This document shows positions 23,906 to 37,017 of a stretch of 64,000 nt of DNA, in pieces. A program made the translations under genes and the position numbers. The stretch is taken from NCBI RefSeq assembly GCF_026151205.1, contig NC_087077.1, positions 10,779,983-10,843,982 on the forward strand. The letters run 5' to 3'. This DNA is from Bolinopsis microptera. Taxonomy: Eukaryota > Ctenophora > Tentaculata > Lobata > Bolinopsidae. Under the pieces are notes generated by a model. The model ran no database searches. It was not told the DNA's origin and worked only from the letters and a program-made list of their open reading frames with translations. The stretch's first letter is position 1. Every line of letters begins with the position of its first letter.

Positions 23906-24322
23906 AAAAGTGGGGAGAATGCTCCCCTGCAGACTACTTTTAACACCGGCCGCCCCCGGATCCCTAGGGCTGGACCCCAGCTCGATGGTGAACCTTACCA
24001 GCGTCAACCCACTACTTACCCGAAGACAATTCGCGACTTGTACCTCGAGGGTAATGGGTTGGAGTTACGGCTACATGCCACCTTGCTGAGGTCGTGCGGA
24101 TGCTTTGTGGCTATCAGAACGCTCCTTGTCCCGGCAGTGCAGGCTGCTACTTACTAACAAGCCATGCTGTGGACTCGTCCCATCCTGCCACAAAGTATCA
24201 CGGCTAAAGTTAGCTTTATATGCAGGGATTATGCGAAATATTTTCTTGTGTTTCTGTGAACCCCAATACGTTATACGATTACAAAGTTTCATGTGGTCAC
24301 AAACCAAATATGACCAATAGTT
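23906..24322 (+). repeat. unknown dispersed family GGGGAG-hairpin, copy C
   Basis: Hairpin GGGGAG-AATG-CTCCCC at 23912-23927, then CTGCAGACTACTTTTAACACCGGCC-like sequence resembling copies A and B. The 3' block near 24205 carries TTTATATG and GCGAAATATTTTCTTGTGTT. The central segment is GC-richer than its surroundings and unrelated to the centres of A and B. Confidence 0.6.
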
Positions 24323-24355
24323 CGTCATTATACACGTTCACTCCTGATTGTAGCC

Positions 24356-24553
24356 ATGGCGTCCGAAAAGGCAATCTCCAACATATCAGAATTCCTAGAG
24401 GTATCCGAGACCAGGATAAATCATCTGTTTGAAAATCAGCAGAAAAGATTCAAATACTTTGTAAGCAAGGTATTTAATGTGAAAGCATACTTCAGAAAAG
24501 AATCTACACCTATTGAGGCAGTTCTTGAACAAAGGCATACATTACACGACTAG
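24356..24553 (+). CDS. possible 65-aa small protein, unknown
   Basis: An ATG in strong context (GCCATGG) opens a 65-codon frame ending in TAG. The product is hydrophilic, with acidic and basic residues spaced as in an amphipathic helix (residues about 10-45 are rich in E, K, R, F and L). There is no signal peptide, TM segment or motif I recognise. It begins 34 bp after the 3' end of the dispersed repeat at 23906-24322, so it could be an exon using repeat-derived 5' sequence, part of an unknown element, or a chance frame. Composition looks more protein-like than other frames of this size in the window, and that is the only positive argument beyond the start context. Confidence 0.3.
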   Translation: MASEKAISNISEFLEVSETRINHLFENQQKRFKYFVSKVFNVKAYFRKESTPIEAVLEQRHTLHD

Positions 24554-27224
24554 TTTGCACTAGAACTTAATTGACACGTCAAGTGTAAATTGTTTTAGAT
24601 GGTTATCGTTCTGGGTAACGGAAGAATGCTAAGTCAACTTATAGACCTGATCACTAGTGGGAATGTGAACCATATTTGCTCTGTTAGTTTCTTTTAGTAG
24701 TTAGATTATTGCAAGCATTGAAAATAGGAATGTCTTCTACTCTTTAGCTGAATTAGCAGCTGAATTAGCAGCTGAATTAACATCTAACCAGGCAGACAGT
24801 TTCATTGACCATAATTTCTGAAATATTTCCGTATCATCTGTTTATTAATAGAATCAGGTAATTTTATGAAGTCGACAAAATTCTTATTTACAATCGTTTA
24901 GAAAGAAACATTTCCATATTCAGATTTACATAATGCTATAATGGTGAGGATGAAATAAACCTGATCAACACAGCATTACATCGTGGTTAAGGTCGAGCAT
25001 CAAATTTGGATACCCAGAATCTATCTCTAGATAGACCGTAGAACAGCCATTCCTTGGAGTATGACTATGAGACAATTGCCAAATGTGGCTGCTCAGCATT
25101 TTCAAGTCTTGGCGGCCGAGTTTCAATGCTACGTTATACCTGTAAAACTTCTACGGCTAATCTGATCCGCGGTAGGAAAGTGTCTTGTTTTTTTGGGAAA
25201 CATTCTTGACAAAAACGGATTCTTGGTCATGTTAAACATTAAGCTGGTAACGTACGGTATTACTTACTGTCGTTTGGAATTTCACTCAGTCTAAATTAAT
25301 TCCCCTTCATTCGAATGAGACTTTCGGGATTATTTTATGTCCAAATATTGATACCATTAAATTTTTGTGGTCAGCTCAAATTAAGTAAACGGGTATAATT
25401 CTTTGTGGGGCAAATGTCAGCCTGCAGAACACTCAAAATAGTCAACGTGACACAAAGGGACTGCATGTTCTCATGGATTAACATAGATTGAAAATTTGTC
25501 AAAAAAACAAACTTTTAGCCGCCGAGTCAACAGGATATTTACCTTGGGAAGCACCTGTCCCCAAATTTGTCTGGTTGGCCGTCTAGGCTCACTGTACAAA
25601 TAAAATATTCGGATCTCCGAGTCTTCTTAATGGGCTCGAAAAATGTCTTACGGTACGTAGTTTTTCTTCGGAAAATGATGATCTAATGTCAATAATTAAC
25701 CAGTAACCATTTAATGACAATTATATTATTTCTTTTCATTTTAGATAATGATAGGTGGCTTATATCATGCAGAAATTCTCTGCTGTAAGGATATTTTGTT
25801 AGTCTATATTTGCTAGTCTGTATGCATTCCATTTCTGAGGCTTTCATTCCGCAAATTTTAACGTCTGAATTAATATGTTAATAATGTTAATAATGATTTA
25901 TTCAGCTTTGATGATAACAGTTGCTTACATAGTTACTAATGCTTATATAATAATATGCGAATATTATATTAGTGTTCTAAAATTGGCGTCCCTTCCGTCA
26001 CCTACTTTCGTCACAAGAACCGCTCCTAGATGACATGTGACACAATCAAATCTCTTGTTCCTCCATCGGAATACGTCTTACTACTTTTCTAGAACAACCC
26101 CGTTTAAACAATCCCACTAACATCTTAAGATGTTGCAGAGTTGTTAAAACGAGTGACTATAACTATTTAAGTTGTAAAACTGACCTTGTTCTAGGTATCC
26201 CGGTTTTGAGCGTAAGAGATCACACCCTGATGTCTTATGTCTCACTCTCCAGTACTGACGTTTTGTCCGCTCTCTCTCTCTCTCTCTGGTTAAACCCTAA
26301 ATGTCGCGGTTAAGCTTGTAGTTTCGTAGGTTAAACTGTCAGATTAATAGTGTTACGTGATTTTGTACGTGGGCACGTGCCACGTTGGCACGTGATCTCC
26401 TATATTTAATATATTTCCAATAGACTTGCTACGAGTTCACAGTTTCAATATTGTGTAGAGAAAAATAATGGTTTGCGGTTTTCCAGCTGTACGTTTTGTT
26501 GGTTAAGTGTTAATTTTCACGGCTCTTTGAAGTGGTGATTTGTGACACTAGTGGCGGTTTATTCAGTGCTGGAGGTGGCATGATTGTTAATATTCTGGAA
26601 TTCTCTGTGGTAAAGTTCACAACTCAGAGAGGAGGGGGTGACGTATTAACCTTTCCTCATGATTAATAGCTCCGGTGATTTATACCAGATCTTTGCACAT
26701 ACTTGATCCTTTGCTCACCACTGGGGAGGAAGTTGGTTTCAATTTAATCTGCGTGTCCTGTCACGGGGTAGAGAAGGACGAGGACCACGGGGTTGTATAA
26801 AAGGTTAACCACTTGCTTAGGATCCTCCTCCTTGACATAGCTTTGAAAGGGTAAAAGTAACTTTTGTTTCCGGACGTGTTTTCAAGCAGAATTTGGTTCA
26901 GGGCATAACTGAGAAGTTTAATAAGTTCAGTTGGGAATTGGGATCCATTTCCCTCCTAGCTTCTGCCAGGTACACCATGACGGCTTCCTTTCCAGGGCAA
27001 ATTTCCTGGAATTAATTTTATGGCTTCAACTTCAGCTCCATAATCTCATTTTGTTTCCGTTTCACATTCCCTCTTCCAGTCCCTCGCTGCATTACATATT
27101 TCCCTCTTTCAATAACTCTCCTCGGTGGCTCAGCTCAGTGTTACCTCTCCCTGGCTCACTCTTTTCAAAAGAAGAAAAGAGACAAATTATGAGCTTTTGG
27201 TAACTTAAGTTAGGTATTAGGCTT
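24554..27224. other. noncoding, no gene seen
   Basis: Contains a three-copy AGCTGAATTAGC tandem (about 24745-24782), a short CT microsatellite (about 26271-26287) and paired GGCACGTG motifs near 26372-26395. No gene supported. Confidence 0.4.
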
Positions 27225-27268
27225 CAACTTATACAAAATCTGCCGGCTGGTAGATTTTGTATAAGTTG
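27225..27268. other. hairpin, 17-bp perfect stem
   Basis: CAACTTATACAAAATCT (27225-27241) and its exact reverse complement (27252-27268) surround a 10-nt GC-rich loop. It is short for a miRNA precursor. Role unknown. Confidence 0.55.
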
Positions 27269-27672
27269 TGGTGAACGGCTGAAAGCTGAGAAGGTTGGCC
27301 AAATAATTTGCGCTCCTTTCTGGTATTTTTCTGGAAAAGTTCATACTCTGTCATCCGAAAATTTCATTTGAATGATGGAAATTGTATTTCCAATCCAGGA
27401 TGGATAAGTTACCAATCGATTGCGTCCGAAAATTCACAGAATTGACGTAATAGCCTTAATCTTTCCTGTAAATCTATACCTCTAAAGCTTTAAATTCAGG
27501 AATGAAACAAATTTTCCGTTAGTTACAGCCATCATGGTTTAGTTTCTCAGTAACATTTTAATCTTTAAATATGTCCTAAGTTTCACTAGCTTTTCTTCTT
27601 GACGCCTTTCTGCAAACTAGTTTGATATAACTGGACCGTGTCTTGACTTTCTCTTACGTATGAATTTCAGTT

Positions 27673-28158
27673 AAGGGGGTGGGGGTCAGTGTTGTAGTGG
27701 TTCACAGCTGGTAATGTGTGCTCTGAGGGGGGGGGGGGTCAGTGTTGTAGTGGTTCACAGCTGGTAATGTGTGCTCTGAGGGGGGGGGGGGGTCAGTGTT
27801 GTAGTGGTTCACAGCTGGTAATGTGTGCTCTGAGGGGAGGGGGGGGGGTCAGTGTTGTAGTGGTTCACAGCTGGTAATGTGTGCTCTGAGGGGGGGGGGG
27901 GGGGTCAGTGTTGTAGTGGTTCACAGCTGGTAATGTGTGCTCTGAGGGGGGGGGGGGGGTCAGTGTTGTAGTGGTTCACAGCTGGTAATATGTGCTCTGA
28001 GGGGGGGTCAGTGTTGTAGTGGTTCACAGCTGGTAATGTGTGCTCTGAGGGGGGGGGGGGGGTCAGTGTTGCAGTGGTTCACAGCTGGTAATGTGTGCTC
28101 TGAGGGGGGGGGGGGGTCAGTGTTGTAGTGGTTCACAGCTGGTAATGTGTGCTCTGAA
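27673..28158 (+). repeat. minisatellite with long G runs
   Basis: Nine copies of a roughly 46-bp unit (TCAGTGTTGTAGTGGTTCAC plus AGCTGGTAATGTGTGCTCTGA), separated by G tracts of variable length, from about 5 to about 14. The non-G part is almost invariant and the G tract varies, as expected from slippage. Confidence 0.9.
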
Positions 28159-28334
28159 CACTGATGTTATACAGTTTTGGTGCAGGGATGTAACATTGAT
28201 TTGATGGCGTGACACTGTGTAAATTACTACAACTCCTTGGCCACAGTCCTGAGTCACTGCTACAATAGCTACAGCTGTAGTAGTCAACTCATAAATCTTT
28301 CTCACACTTGTCAAGCTAAACAGCACTTATAACA

Positions 28335-29180
28335 TGTCCCCCTACACACTGCGCACAACTCTACATCTCCCCTACACACTGCGCACAACTCTACATCTCC
28401 CTACGCACTGCGCACAACTCTACATCTCCCCTACACACTGCGCACAACTCTACATCTCCCTTACACACTGCGCACAACTCTACATCTCCCTACACACTGC
28501 GCACAACTCTACATTTCCCCTACACACTGCGCACAACTCTACATCTCCCTACACACTGCGCACAACTCTACATCTCCCCTAAACACTGCGCACAACTCTA
28601 CATCTCCCCTACACACTGCGCACAACTCTACATCTTCCCTACACACTGCGCACAGCTCTACATCTCCCTTACACACTGCGCACAACTCTACATCTCCCTA
28701 CACACTGCGCACAACTCTACATCTCCCCTACACACTGCGCACAACTCTACATCTCCCCTAAACACTGCGCACAACTCTACATCTCCCTACACACTGCGCA
28801 CAACTCTACATCTCCCCTACACACTGCGCACAACTCTACATCTCCCCTACACACTGCGCACAACTCTACATCTCCCCTACGCACTGCGCACAACTCTACA
28901 TCTCCCCTACACACTGCGCACAACTCTACATCTCCCTTACACACTGCGCACAACTCTACATCTCCCTTACACACTGCGCACAACTCTACATCTCCCCTAC
29001 ACACTGCGCACAACTCTACATCTCCCTAACAGACTGCGCACAACTCTACATCTCCCTACACACTGCGCACAACTCTACATCTCCCTTACACACTGCGCAC
29101 AACTCTACATCTCCTCTACACACTGCGCACAACTCTACATCTCCCCTACACACTTCGCACAACTCTACATCTCCCTTACG
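28335..29180. repeat. 30-31 bp minisatellite, about 27 copies
   Basis: Tandem unit CTACACACTGCGCACAACTC plus TACATCTCCC, 30 or 31 bp depending on the number of trailing C/T. Long frames on both strands here come from the repeat period and encode only repeated peptides, so they are not genes. Confidence 0.95.
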
Positions 29181-30895
29181 AATATCACACAACTGTAAAA
29201 TATTTACTTCCACACGACAATAACCAGGAATCATCATCACCTTGACTGAGTAGCTAGTAACAAACAGATAGCAGCTGCAAGTAACACGTTATATTTAACT
29301 TATACCCACGTCGATCATATAACGTAATGTGTAGATATGTTGGATATACACAGCACGCTCAGTTGTGGAGTTAATTCCACGGATATGTATCTGCTAGTCG
29401 CTTTTAACGGCAGCTATACCAGTCTTACTGCAGTCTTCTGATTTATATGTCACTAGCTACTGTAGTCTGTAGTAGTTTGTGTTTGTGTGTGGACTTGATC
29501 GCACTGAATACTCACTCATTATTGGGAACCTGGTATTTGCATATTTGCATATTCTTCCGTCATGTATTTGCATATTCTTCCTCGTCATCTTTTGTCTCGG
29601 GGCAGTGTTCTTATTTAATATTGTAACTGTAGCAGATCCTGTCAAATCGAGAGTGTATGATTTTATTCTCCTGGATTATTTGACATATTTTAAATAGTAT
29701 TATCCAAGTTTCCCTTATATTCCCTCATTTAAAATTGACGATTTTATCTATTAAATTCCCTCTTTAATGGAGTGGGGTAATGGTATTTATGTGCATACTA
29801 TTAGTATTTATGTGCATACAACTATTCCTCGTCATCCACTATATCGGGGGGGGGGGGGGGGGGTGTTGCTACTTGCATGTACTATACTAGTTCCCGATAC
29901 TCTGTGATTGTGAGTGTTGTGCTGGGTTATTATATTATGTGCTGGGTTATATTTAACATACTTTAAATATTTTGATGAGGACTTCTTTTAAATTCCGTTA
30001 TTTTTTGACGATTTCTTTATATTTGATTTATTAATCCGGGCGCCTGGCCGGTGGAAGACTTATAATAATGTAAAATGTAACACAGTTCTTGGGTAAATTT
30101 TCAAATCGTTTTTATGAAAATCTCGTACTTTGTTTTTGAGTATCTGCCGTTAAGTTTGGGTCTCCAACCACTTATCATCTCTATTATTAGAGTAATATAG
30201 TGTATTGGTAGGAAATTAATTTATGCAGTCATTTGAGAACAAAAGACGTTTTTGTAGAAACATTTGCAATCACATTACATAATATTATAAAGAGAATATA
30301 CACTATACAGGTATACTTATAATTAATAAATAATATACGCATGACCAAAGCTAAATGCCTGAATGCCAGCAAGACTCTTTTTCATTTAATTTCGGTTACG
30401 TAGTTCAATTTGTTTGATTTGCTCCGCCGATGAATTTTAAATATGCAGCTTTTTGTTAACCTTTTATTAAATTATACGTACATTATTAAAATACAGGATG
30501 TCATTTTTATTTATTCCATCTAGCTGCTATGGTAAATTCCGCTACTGACCGTTCTCTTACTGCCCTCAACTCCAATCTGTGTCTCTTAGCCAATCTGTGT
30601 CACTTAGCCAGTTAAAGTGCTTCAGTGAGGATGTTTTTTAGAGTTTTATAATAGTATTTTATAACTGTCTCCTTAGTGTGCTCTCCCAGCTAATAGACTG
30701 TCTAATGCACTGTATTCGTTTAAAAAGAGACAGTTCATTTTGCATTCCAGACCCCCTCTTTAGTTCTGTTTAGTCGCTGTTTCAGTGAAGATCTGGTGTT
30801 TATGTGTGTGTAAATGCCGGATCTTTCGTAAACAAGAGCTGATAACTAAAAGGGCGGGTCTGTATGTGTGTGTGTTCAAAGTGCACATTGCAGTA
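29181..30895. other. noncoding with an 18-bp G run
   Basis: No gene supported. A homopolymeric G run occurs at about 29847-29864. Confidence 0.4.
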
Positions 30896-30980
30896 ACTCA
30901 CTGAAAACTCACTGAAAATCACTAATAACTCACTAATAACTCACTAATAACTCACTAATAACTCACTAATAACTCACTAA
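30896..30980. repeat. 11-bp tandem repeat TAACTCACTAA
   Basis: Six or seven near-perfect copies, with degenerate CTCACTGAAAA versions at the left edge. Confidence 0.8.
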
Positions 30981-31269
30981 ACGTACTTGTGCGCTTATAT
31001 GATATTCACCGATATCGCTCATATTTCCCTGAGATGAGCTATGACATCTCTATTGTTTCGGATGTGATGCCGTTCTTCTAATATTGTTAAATCGGTAAAT
31101 TGTTCGAGTTTCATTTCATGAAATGGATCTGATTTGTCTCCTGCTAGGCTGAAGATCGCGCCATATATAAACATCATGTACATTTTACTCAATTGAACTG
31201 ATACATAACGTTACTGTAGGTGGGTCATATCCGTATGTCATTAGCATTCCATTACGGTCTGGAAAATAG

Positions 31270-31825
31270 GCATTTACAGTTCCATCTCGATTGATCGCTG
31301 TCTGTCACGCTATCAGTTACCTAAAGGTTTGTTTTTTTCTGTTTTAAGACTACATATCATATTTCTGAATCCCTTGATTACCTGGAAATCCCCATTGACT
31401 ACCTGGGAAACTGGCGTTCATATATTCACCAATTTACTTCTAAGTTCTTAGGTGTAAATCAGTCATTGGTCGTTACACGAAAATAGCGGCTGTTCTGTTT
31501 CATCTTATGATACTTACCATCATATGTTCATTGTTCATCTGTTTATGATAGATTAGCTGACCAGATACCCCTTATTAATATTATCATTAACCATTTACCC
31601 TTCCAAGTTCCATCTCAATTGATTGCTGTCTGTTACTGCTCTGTTTTGTGTTTTGTTGCTTATATTTCTGTTTGATTAATACTCTTGAACAAAGAGTTAC
31701 TTTCTACTATCTGTCTAGTTTCATTCTAGCTAGTATAGCAGTTGTTCTGTTTTATTATTCTTTACATTTCGGTATGTGTGTTTATCTGTTTATCATATGA
31801 GTCTAATAGATATGTTGAATGCTCG
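31270..31825. repeat. diverged tandem duplication, period about 325 bp
   Basis: 31275-31580 and 31600-31820 share AGTTCCATCTCRATTGATYG followed by CTGTCTGT, a later TAGCRGYTGTTCTGTTT block and an ATCTGTTTATSATA block in the same order. No coding frame is retained. Confidence 0.55.
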
Positions 31826-31924
31826 TTAGACGTTCGGCAATCTGTTTGAAACCATTTTATTGTTTGAAACAGATATTGCTATCAGGAATTAGCGTATAAA
31901 GCTGTAAGTGACTCCGTTATTTCA

Positions 31925-32012
31925 GCTTTGAAGTAGAAGGAAATACTTTGAAGTAGAAGGAAATAGCTTGGTAGTAGAAGGAAATAGCTTGGTAGTAGAA
32001 GGACATATCTTA
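31925..32012. repeat. about 20-bp tandem repeat
   Basis: Four copies of a unit containing AGTAGAAGGAAATA, the last ones with GCTTGGT instead of CTTTGA. Confidence 0.75.
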
Positions 32013-34600
32013 GAAGTCGTTTAAAATATATGATCCACTGAAGTTATTATCGGTAAAGTCGCTAAATGTAATAAAATGCTCTCTAACAAGTCTCTAACAG
32101 GCTACTAACAGGCCGCTTACAAGTCAGTAGAGACTGTCTCTAAGAATGGCTTGTATTACCAACTATTGGCTTTCTCATCCTACAGACTAGACTTCACCCT
32201 CACCGAGCTATCTTAATAACAGCTGGTCTGGCTCTGTGTGATCGTGTCATTAAGCTAGCCATAAATTAGTGTTTAGTAACCGATCTGTGTCAAACTCTAA
32301 CATTTGCTTGTAATCTACGATACAATTATTTCCTGGTACTTTCTCAGGCTGTTCACGTTAATTGATCTTTTTATGATTTCATCCTCAACTCATTCTCTTA
32401 AATTACCAACACGTAAACGCCACCCCACATGTAATATTTAAAGTGTGTTGGTCGGTGGATCAGTTGGAGGTTAATAATAACTAACACCCGTCATAACACA
32501 GCACATTAACCGCCCCCCGCCACTCACTATCACACTCATTATGACTTTATGACGTCGACGTAATTATATGCCTGGTCCTGTGCCGACACAACAGATGAAG
32601 GCAAACTGATTGTACCTGTTATGCTGGGAGCACAGTCAATAACTTTGCAGTTAACTTAGTCAGTAACTTAGGAGTTATTTCTAGGATCTTGGTCAATAAC
32701 TATAAACTATGTGTTTACTCTTCTCCTCCTCATATGATAGTGATGCGAGCATAGTCAACTGCACGCCCTTAACTGCACGCTCATTATTAGTAATACTAAG
32801 GACCTTATAATCACCTTTTATCGCTCCCAGATAATTCGCATGTTGACCCGTTATAATTCGTCCCTCCATAATTTACTTGATCGTATCATATATAATCAAA
32901 TGATTGTTGATTAACCTAAAAGTGTATTTTATCCGTATTTGAGAACAATATTTAGGTTTTTAGAAATTTTAATCCCGTATTTGTCCCTATAAACATCATA
33001 TCTTCGGGTTTATCATTAAACTGCACGTTGATGGGGTCAACAAAACACACTAAAAATACGAACAACTCATGTTCCTGCCACCTGATAATTCCATATCATA
33101 ACCACAATAACTCAGATGTAATTACTCTGATCTGTGATGGTATCCTATTTTGTCCCTCTTCATAATAGGATAATATTCCTGATCCTACCATATTTATATA
33201 TAATACATTATATTTATATATGTATAATCATAACTTATCCTACGACCGACCTATTTTATTATTTATGCACTGTGAGTACCGTCTCTGTTGTTATGACTAC
33301 CATTTCATCTGCTGATAACCTCAATTAGAAGGGCAGAAGTAAGAACAAGTTTTCCTACCCCTTTCCACCCCTTGCTCCTCTACTACGATGATGTGCGTCA
33401 TTACCATCGCCACACTACTGTTAGCACGTCGTATAATCACTACCTTTCAGCTGTTTATACAGCTCATGCCTTCATATACAGCTGCACCTTCATAACCCGA
33501 TAGTTTATCTTACAGATTCCTTCTCAGTTCATTTATCTTGAACGGAGCTTTAGTCACGTGCACTTCAACATCTGGTAACAGTGCACTATTAGTGGTCACC
33601 ATGGTAACAACTCTTTTAGAGGAGGTGGAAAGAAATCCTCAACATCTAGTCGTAAATAAAAAATCTTCAACATCTAGTTATAAACTGAAATATTTTGAAC
33701 AAATCAACATGTTATCATCTGGTTAAACCGTGAAAGTGAAGAGTTATAAAAGATATTCTGTCTGCAGGATACCGTGACCAATAATAACACGTGATCAATA
33801 ATAACTCGTCAGATTTATAGGGTCATGCATCCTGTTGTTTTTCAGAGCGTTAAAGCTCATTTAAATTATATTAACCACTCTCCGCTCTCGCTCCATGATG
33901 TTTTTGAGAAACAGATGGTGGATAAATAATGTCATTGGTCCAATCTCGGGAAAGTGATCTTATTTTACAGCTGTGAGGTCACACGAGAGGTGTTGCCTCC
34001 CTCACACGGTCGATCTGTCCCCTCATCAAGTTCAGGTGGTGTCTTAAGACTTGTGTGATTCCGTTTCTTATGTGTTATAATATACCATACCACACATAGT
34101 AGAGCTTTATACCATACATGTTACATCTATTTTAGTCAATATCAGTTTCGTGGAATTTTGCTATCTCATTTAGATATTTTGATGACATTTGTAATTTATT
34201 TTCTATTTTGAGAAGCGATCATCAATTTTGATTCCCCAGTCCGTAGTCCAAAATAGGTTCAAATATGTCGTGAAATCTATGCTTGTCTTTAATCTCCTTG
34301 CAAATTGCTTATAAAATTGCCACGAACTACACTTTTGTCAGTCACCCGTTCTATGATGGCTGATGATAATTTTGTGGCACCGTACAACTCCGTAATTTAT
34401 CGGATATTTATCACTACTGCCACTCTCTTTCAGATGGCTTCTTGAATTACTTGCTCCTACCGAGACCCATGTTTGTTGTCGATATATTAGTTGGACGACT
34501 TCAGAATATCTTATGATGAGTAATAGTAGGCTTCATAATTAGAGTTCTCGAAGGGGCTTCCTCTTTTTCTCACCTCCACACCTAAGATATTGTTAACAAT
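32013..34600. other. noncoding, no gene seen
   Basis: No supported gene. A short repeated AATCTTCAACATCTAGT motif occurs near 33640-33690. Confidence 0.4.
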
Positions 34601-34805
34601 AGAATCTAGGAGGACAAGTGGAACTGGCACGGGAACTCATTTTGAATACCGACATTTGGTCACAGTATTTTTATCAGGGACTTGAAGGAAAAAGTGGGAC
34701 TAGCGCGGCGACTCGCTTTGTACCGACAGTAAGACATGTTATTACAGACATTTAGCAGTGTTTAGGTAGCAGTGTTTAGGTAGCAGTGTTTAGGTAGCAG
34801 TGTTT
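34600..34805. repeat. diverged duplication plus 14-bp tandem repeat
   Basis: 34610-34665 and 34683-34735 share an AAGTGGRACT..GC..GACTC..TTTG...TACCGACA framework. 34752-34807 holds four copies of AGCAGTGTTTAGGT. Confidence 0.6.
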
Positions 34806-34807
34806 AG

Positions 34808-37017
34808 GTAATTTTATGTATGGTATTTCAGGAGTTTAAGAGGTTCGTTATACTTATATTATCTGGTGAAGTTATTACTTTATTAATTAGATTTCAGGAA
34901 CCTTTCTAATTATATGGGATGTGCTTTAGGAGTATTTATAATTGTAATTAGGTTACAATGAAGCGATGGTCATATTTCCAATTATTAGTCGCTGCAGTGG
35001 ACTAACGACCAGGAATATTAGCATCTCCTAATGGCTAAATCATATTTGCTCCCCCGAAACGGAGCTCCTTTAATAATTGGTCCTCTGAATGGAATTTAAT
35101 CATCATTATTCTATCTTTATAATTATTCTATCTTTGTTCCTGCATTGCTCTCCCGGCCTATTCATATTATTGTAATCATCAATATTTCACTTTTATTAAT
35201 TACCGATTGTGGCACGTTTTTATTGATCATAACCCCAACATTTTCGTCGGGGATCAAGTTAAACTGTTATATGCAGTTTTACCATCACCAGTTATCCGTC
35301 TCCGTAGAAGCATCTATTTTCTGGTACAGTTTATATCTGATACTATCAGGAGCAACAATAATGGTCGACTTTGTCAATTTGGTCTGATAAAGATTGAGTC
35401 CAGTTTCTCTGGGCACTTATTGTGACCACGTAATCAAGTAAAACTATAAGCATTACAAATGTCACTATATAATATGAACACTCAGTGAAGCTGTCATAAA
35501 TTTCACATAAAGACTAAAGTTAAACATGATAATATCTAATATAAGTTTTCATGTATTACTGCCGTTTAGTTTCGTGTCTCTTGGATCTCGTTGCCACTGG
35601 TATATAATATGATTTTAACAGATAACGGCGCCGAATGCTTTTTATGTTATGGGACTTGGGAGCCTGGGAGGGTTATTTCTATGTAGCACTAATTTTGGTA
35701 AGTTTCTTGTCTCTTTTTATTTTGACGTAAATTATCTTAGCACGATTGTGGGGTCAAAAAATTGAAAATTCTAGTTGAATCTTAATCTGGATTAAATATT
35801 CCCGTCTAAAACATTAGATTCAGTATTTATAATGTTAGAAATTGAAGCTCCACCCAATTGTTTGCAGAATCGATTAACAGTGGAAAGTGTTATTAAACCG
35901 CTAGTCGTGTAAGTCCTATAAATAACCTAGTGATCCTACACATTTCATCTGAGAGAATATGTGATATGGAATTAAATTCTCGTTACTGTCATGGTCAAAT
36001 CGTAATGTGATGATACCTCGGAGTCAATAAATAAGTTGCTATAATTTCCATATTTTATGTCACGCTTAAATGGCTTGAAATATACTTGTTGGGGTATTAT
36101 ATTTTCATTTTGGAAGTGTGTTATAAATATTGTAATTCTATGTTCATATTTCTTGTTCAATATTTTATGTTCCATTTTCATATTTTATGTTACTGTGGGT
36201 ACCATATACTGGGTTGTTCAAAATTAGCACTATTTCAAGATAGCAACTAACAGTCACTAATACTAAACTGATCAATTACTTGAAAACCTAGTACTTCAAC
36301 TTCAGTGCCTCTAAAAAAAGACACATTACTTGTATAGAATTCTAAGAATTTATTTTCGCAGAAAAACTCTCCCCTACTCTGTGCGGGGTAATGCAGATAC
36401 TTGCAATTTGCATACCAATAGTTTTACATACCCTTATATTTCAGTCAAACATATCATCTTCTGAGCTGTTATCAGTTCATCACGTACTGTTAACTCTGTA
36501 GTTACTAGTTATAATGGAGTATAATAATAGGAAGACTTATCTGTTACCATACAGCGTCCCGTTATAGGGAAATCTATCAAATCTGATAGGAAAAGTATTA
36601 ATAGATAGGGTGTTAATAGGTCATATCTATTTATTAATTAGATCTATTTATCTAATTAAGTTTTCCTACGACCAACATTTCAACTCGCTATCCACTGATA
36701 TTATGTTAAAAAGTAAAAAAAAAACACCTGGTTTTCACCCCGACTGTTTCCAATGTCCTAGTCAGGTTAGCGTCATAATGAGGTTAAATTATGGGTCTGG
36801 GAGACGGTAAACCTCCTCCAATGAGGCTACATTCCTCCTCCACGTGCACTGAACAAAGTCGCACGTGCACTGAACAGTCCTTCGGTTTACCCTTCATCAC
36901 CTTTTCTCTTTTTTCATCTCTTCCTGTCCTGGCCACTTAGTGTCTGTATGGACATTGCTTGAATATTTCCTCCAGCATGATTAAATCTATCACTCTGGTT
37001 GGCCTTTAAACTCTTCT
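34808..37017. other. noncoding, one possible exon
   Basis: No gene can be modelled. 35622-35697 is bounded by an AG acceptor and a GTAAGT donor with one open frame; see findings. Confidence 0.35.

Noticed and set aside
28335-29180. CRISPR-like regular array
   Set aside because: Units are directly adjacent with no unique spacers, and the context is eukaryotic.
28334-29240. Long open frames on both strands with repeated cysteine-rich peptides
   Set aside because: They follow the 30-31 bp minisatellite, break whenever the unit changes between 30 and 31 bp, and have no independent start or domain.
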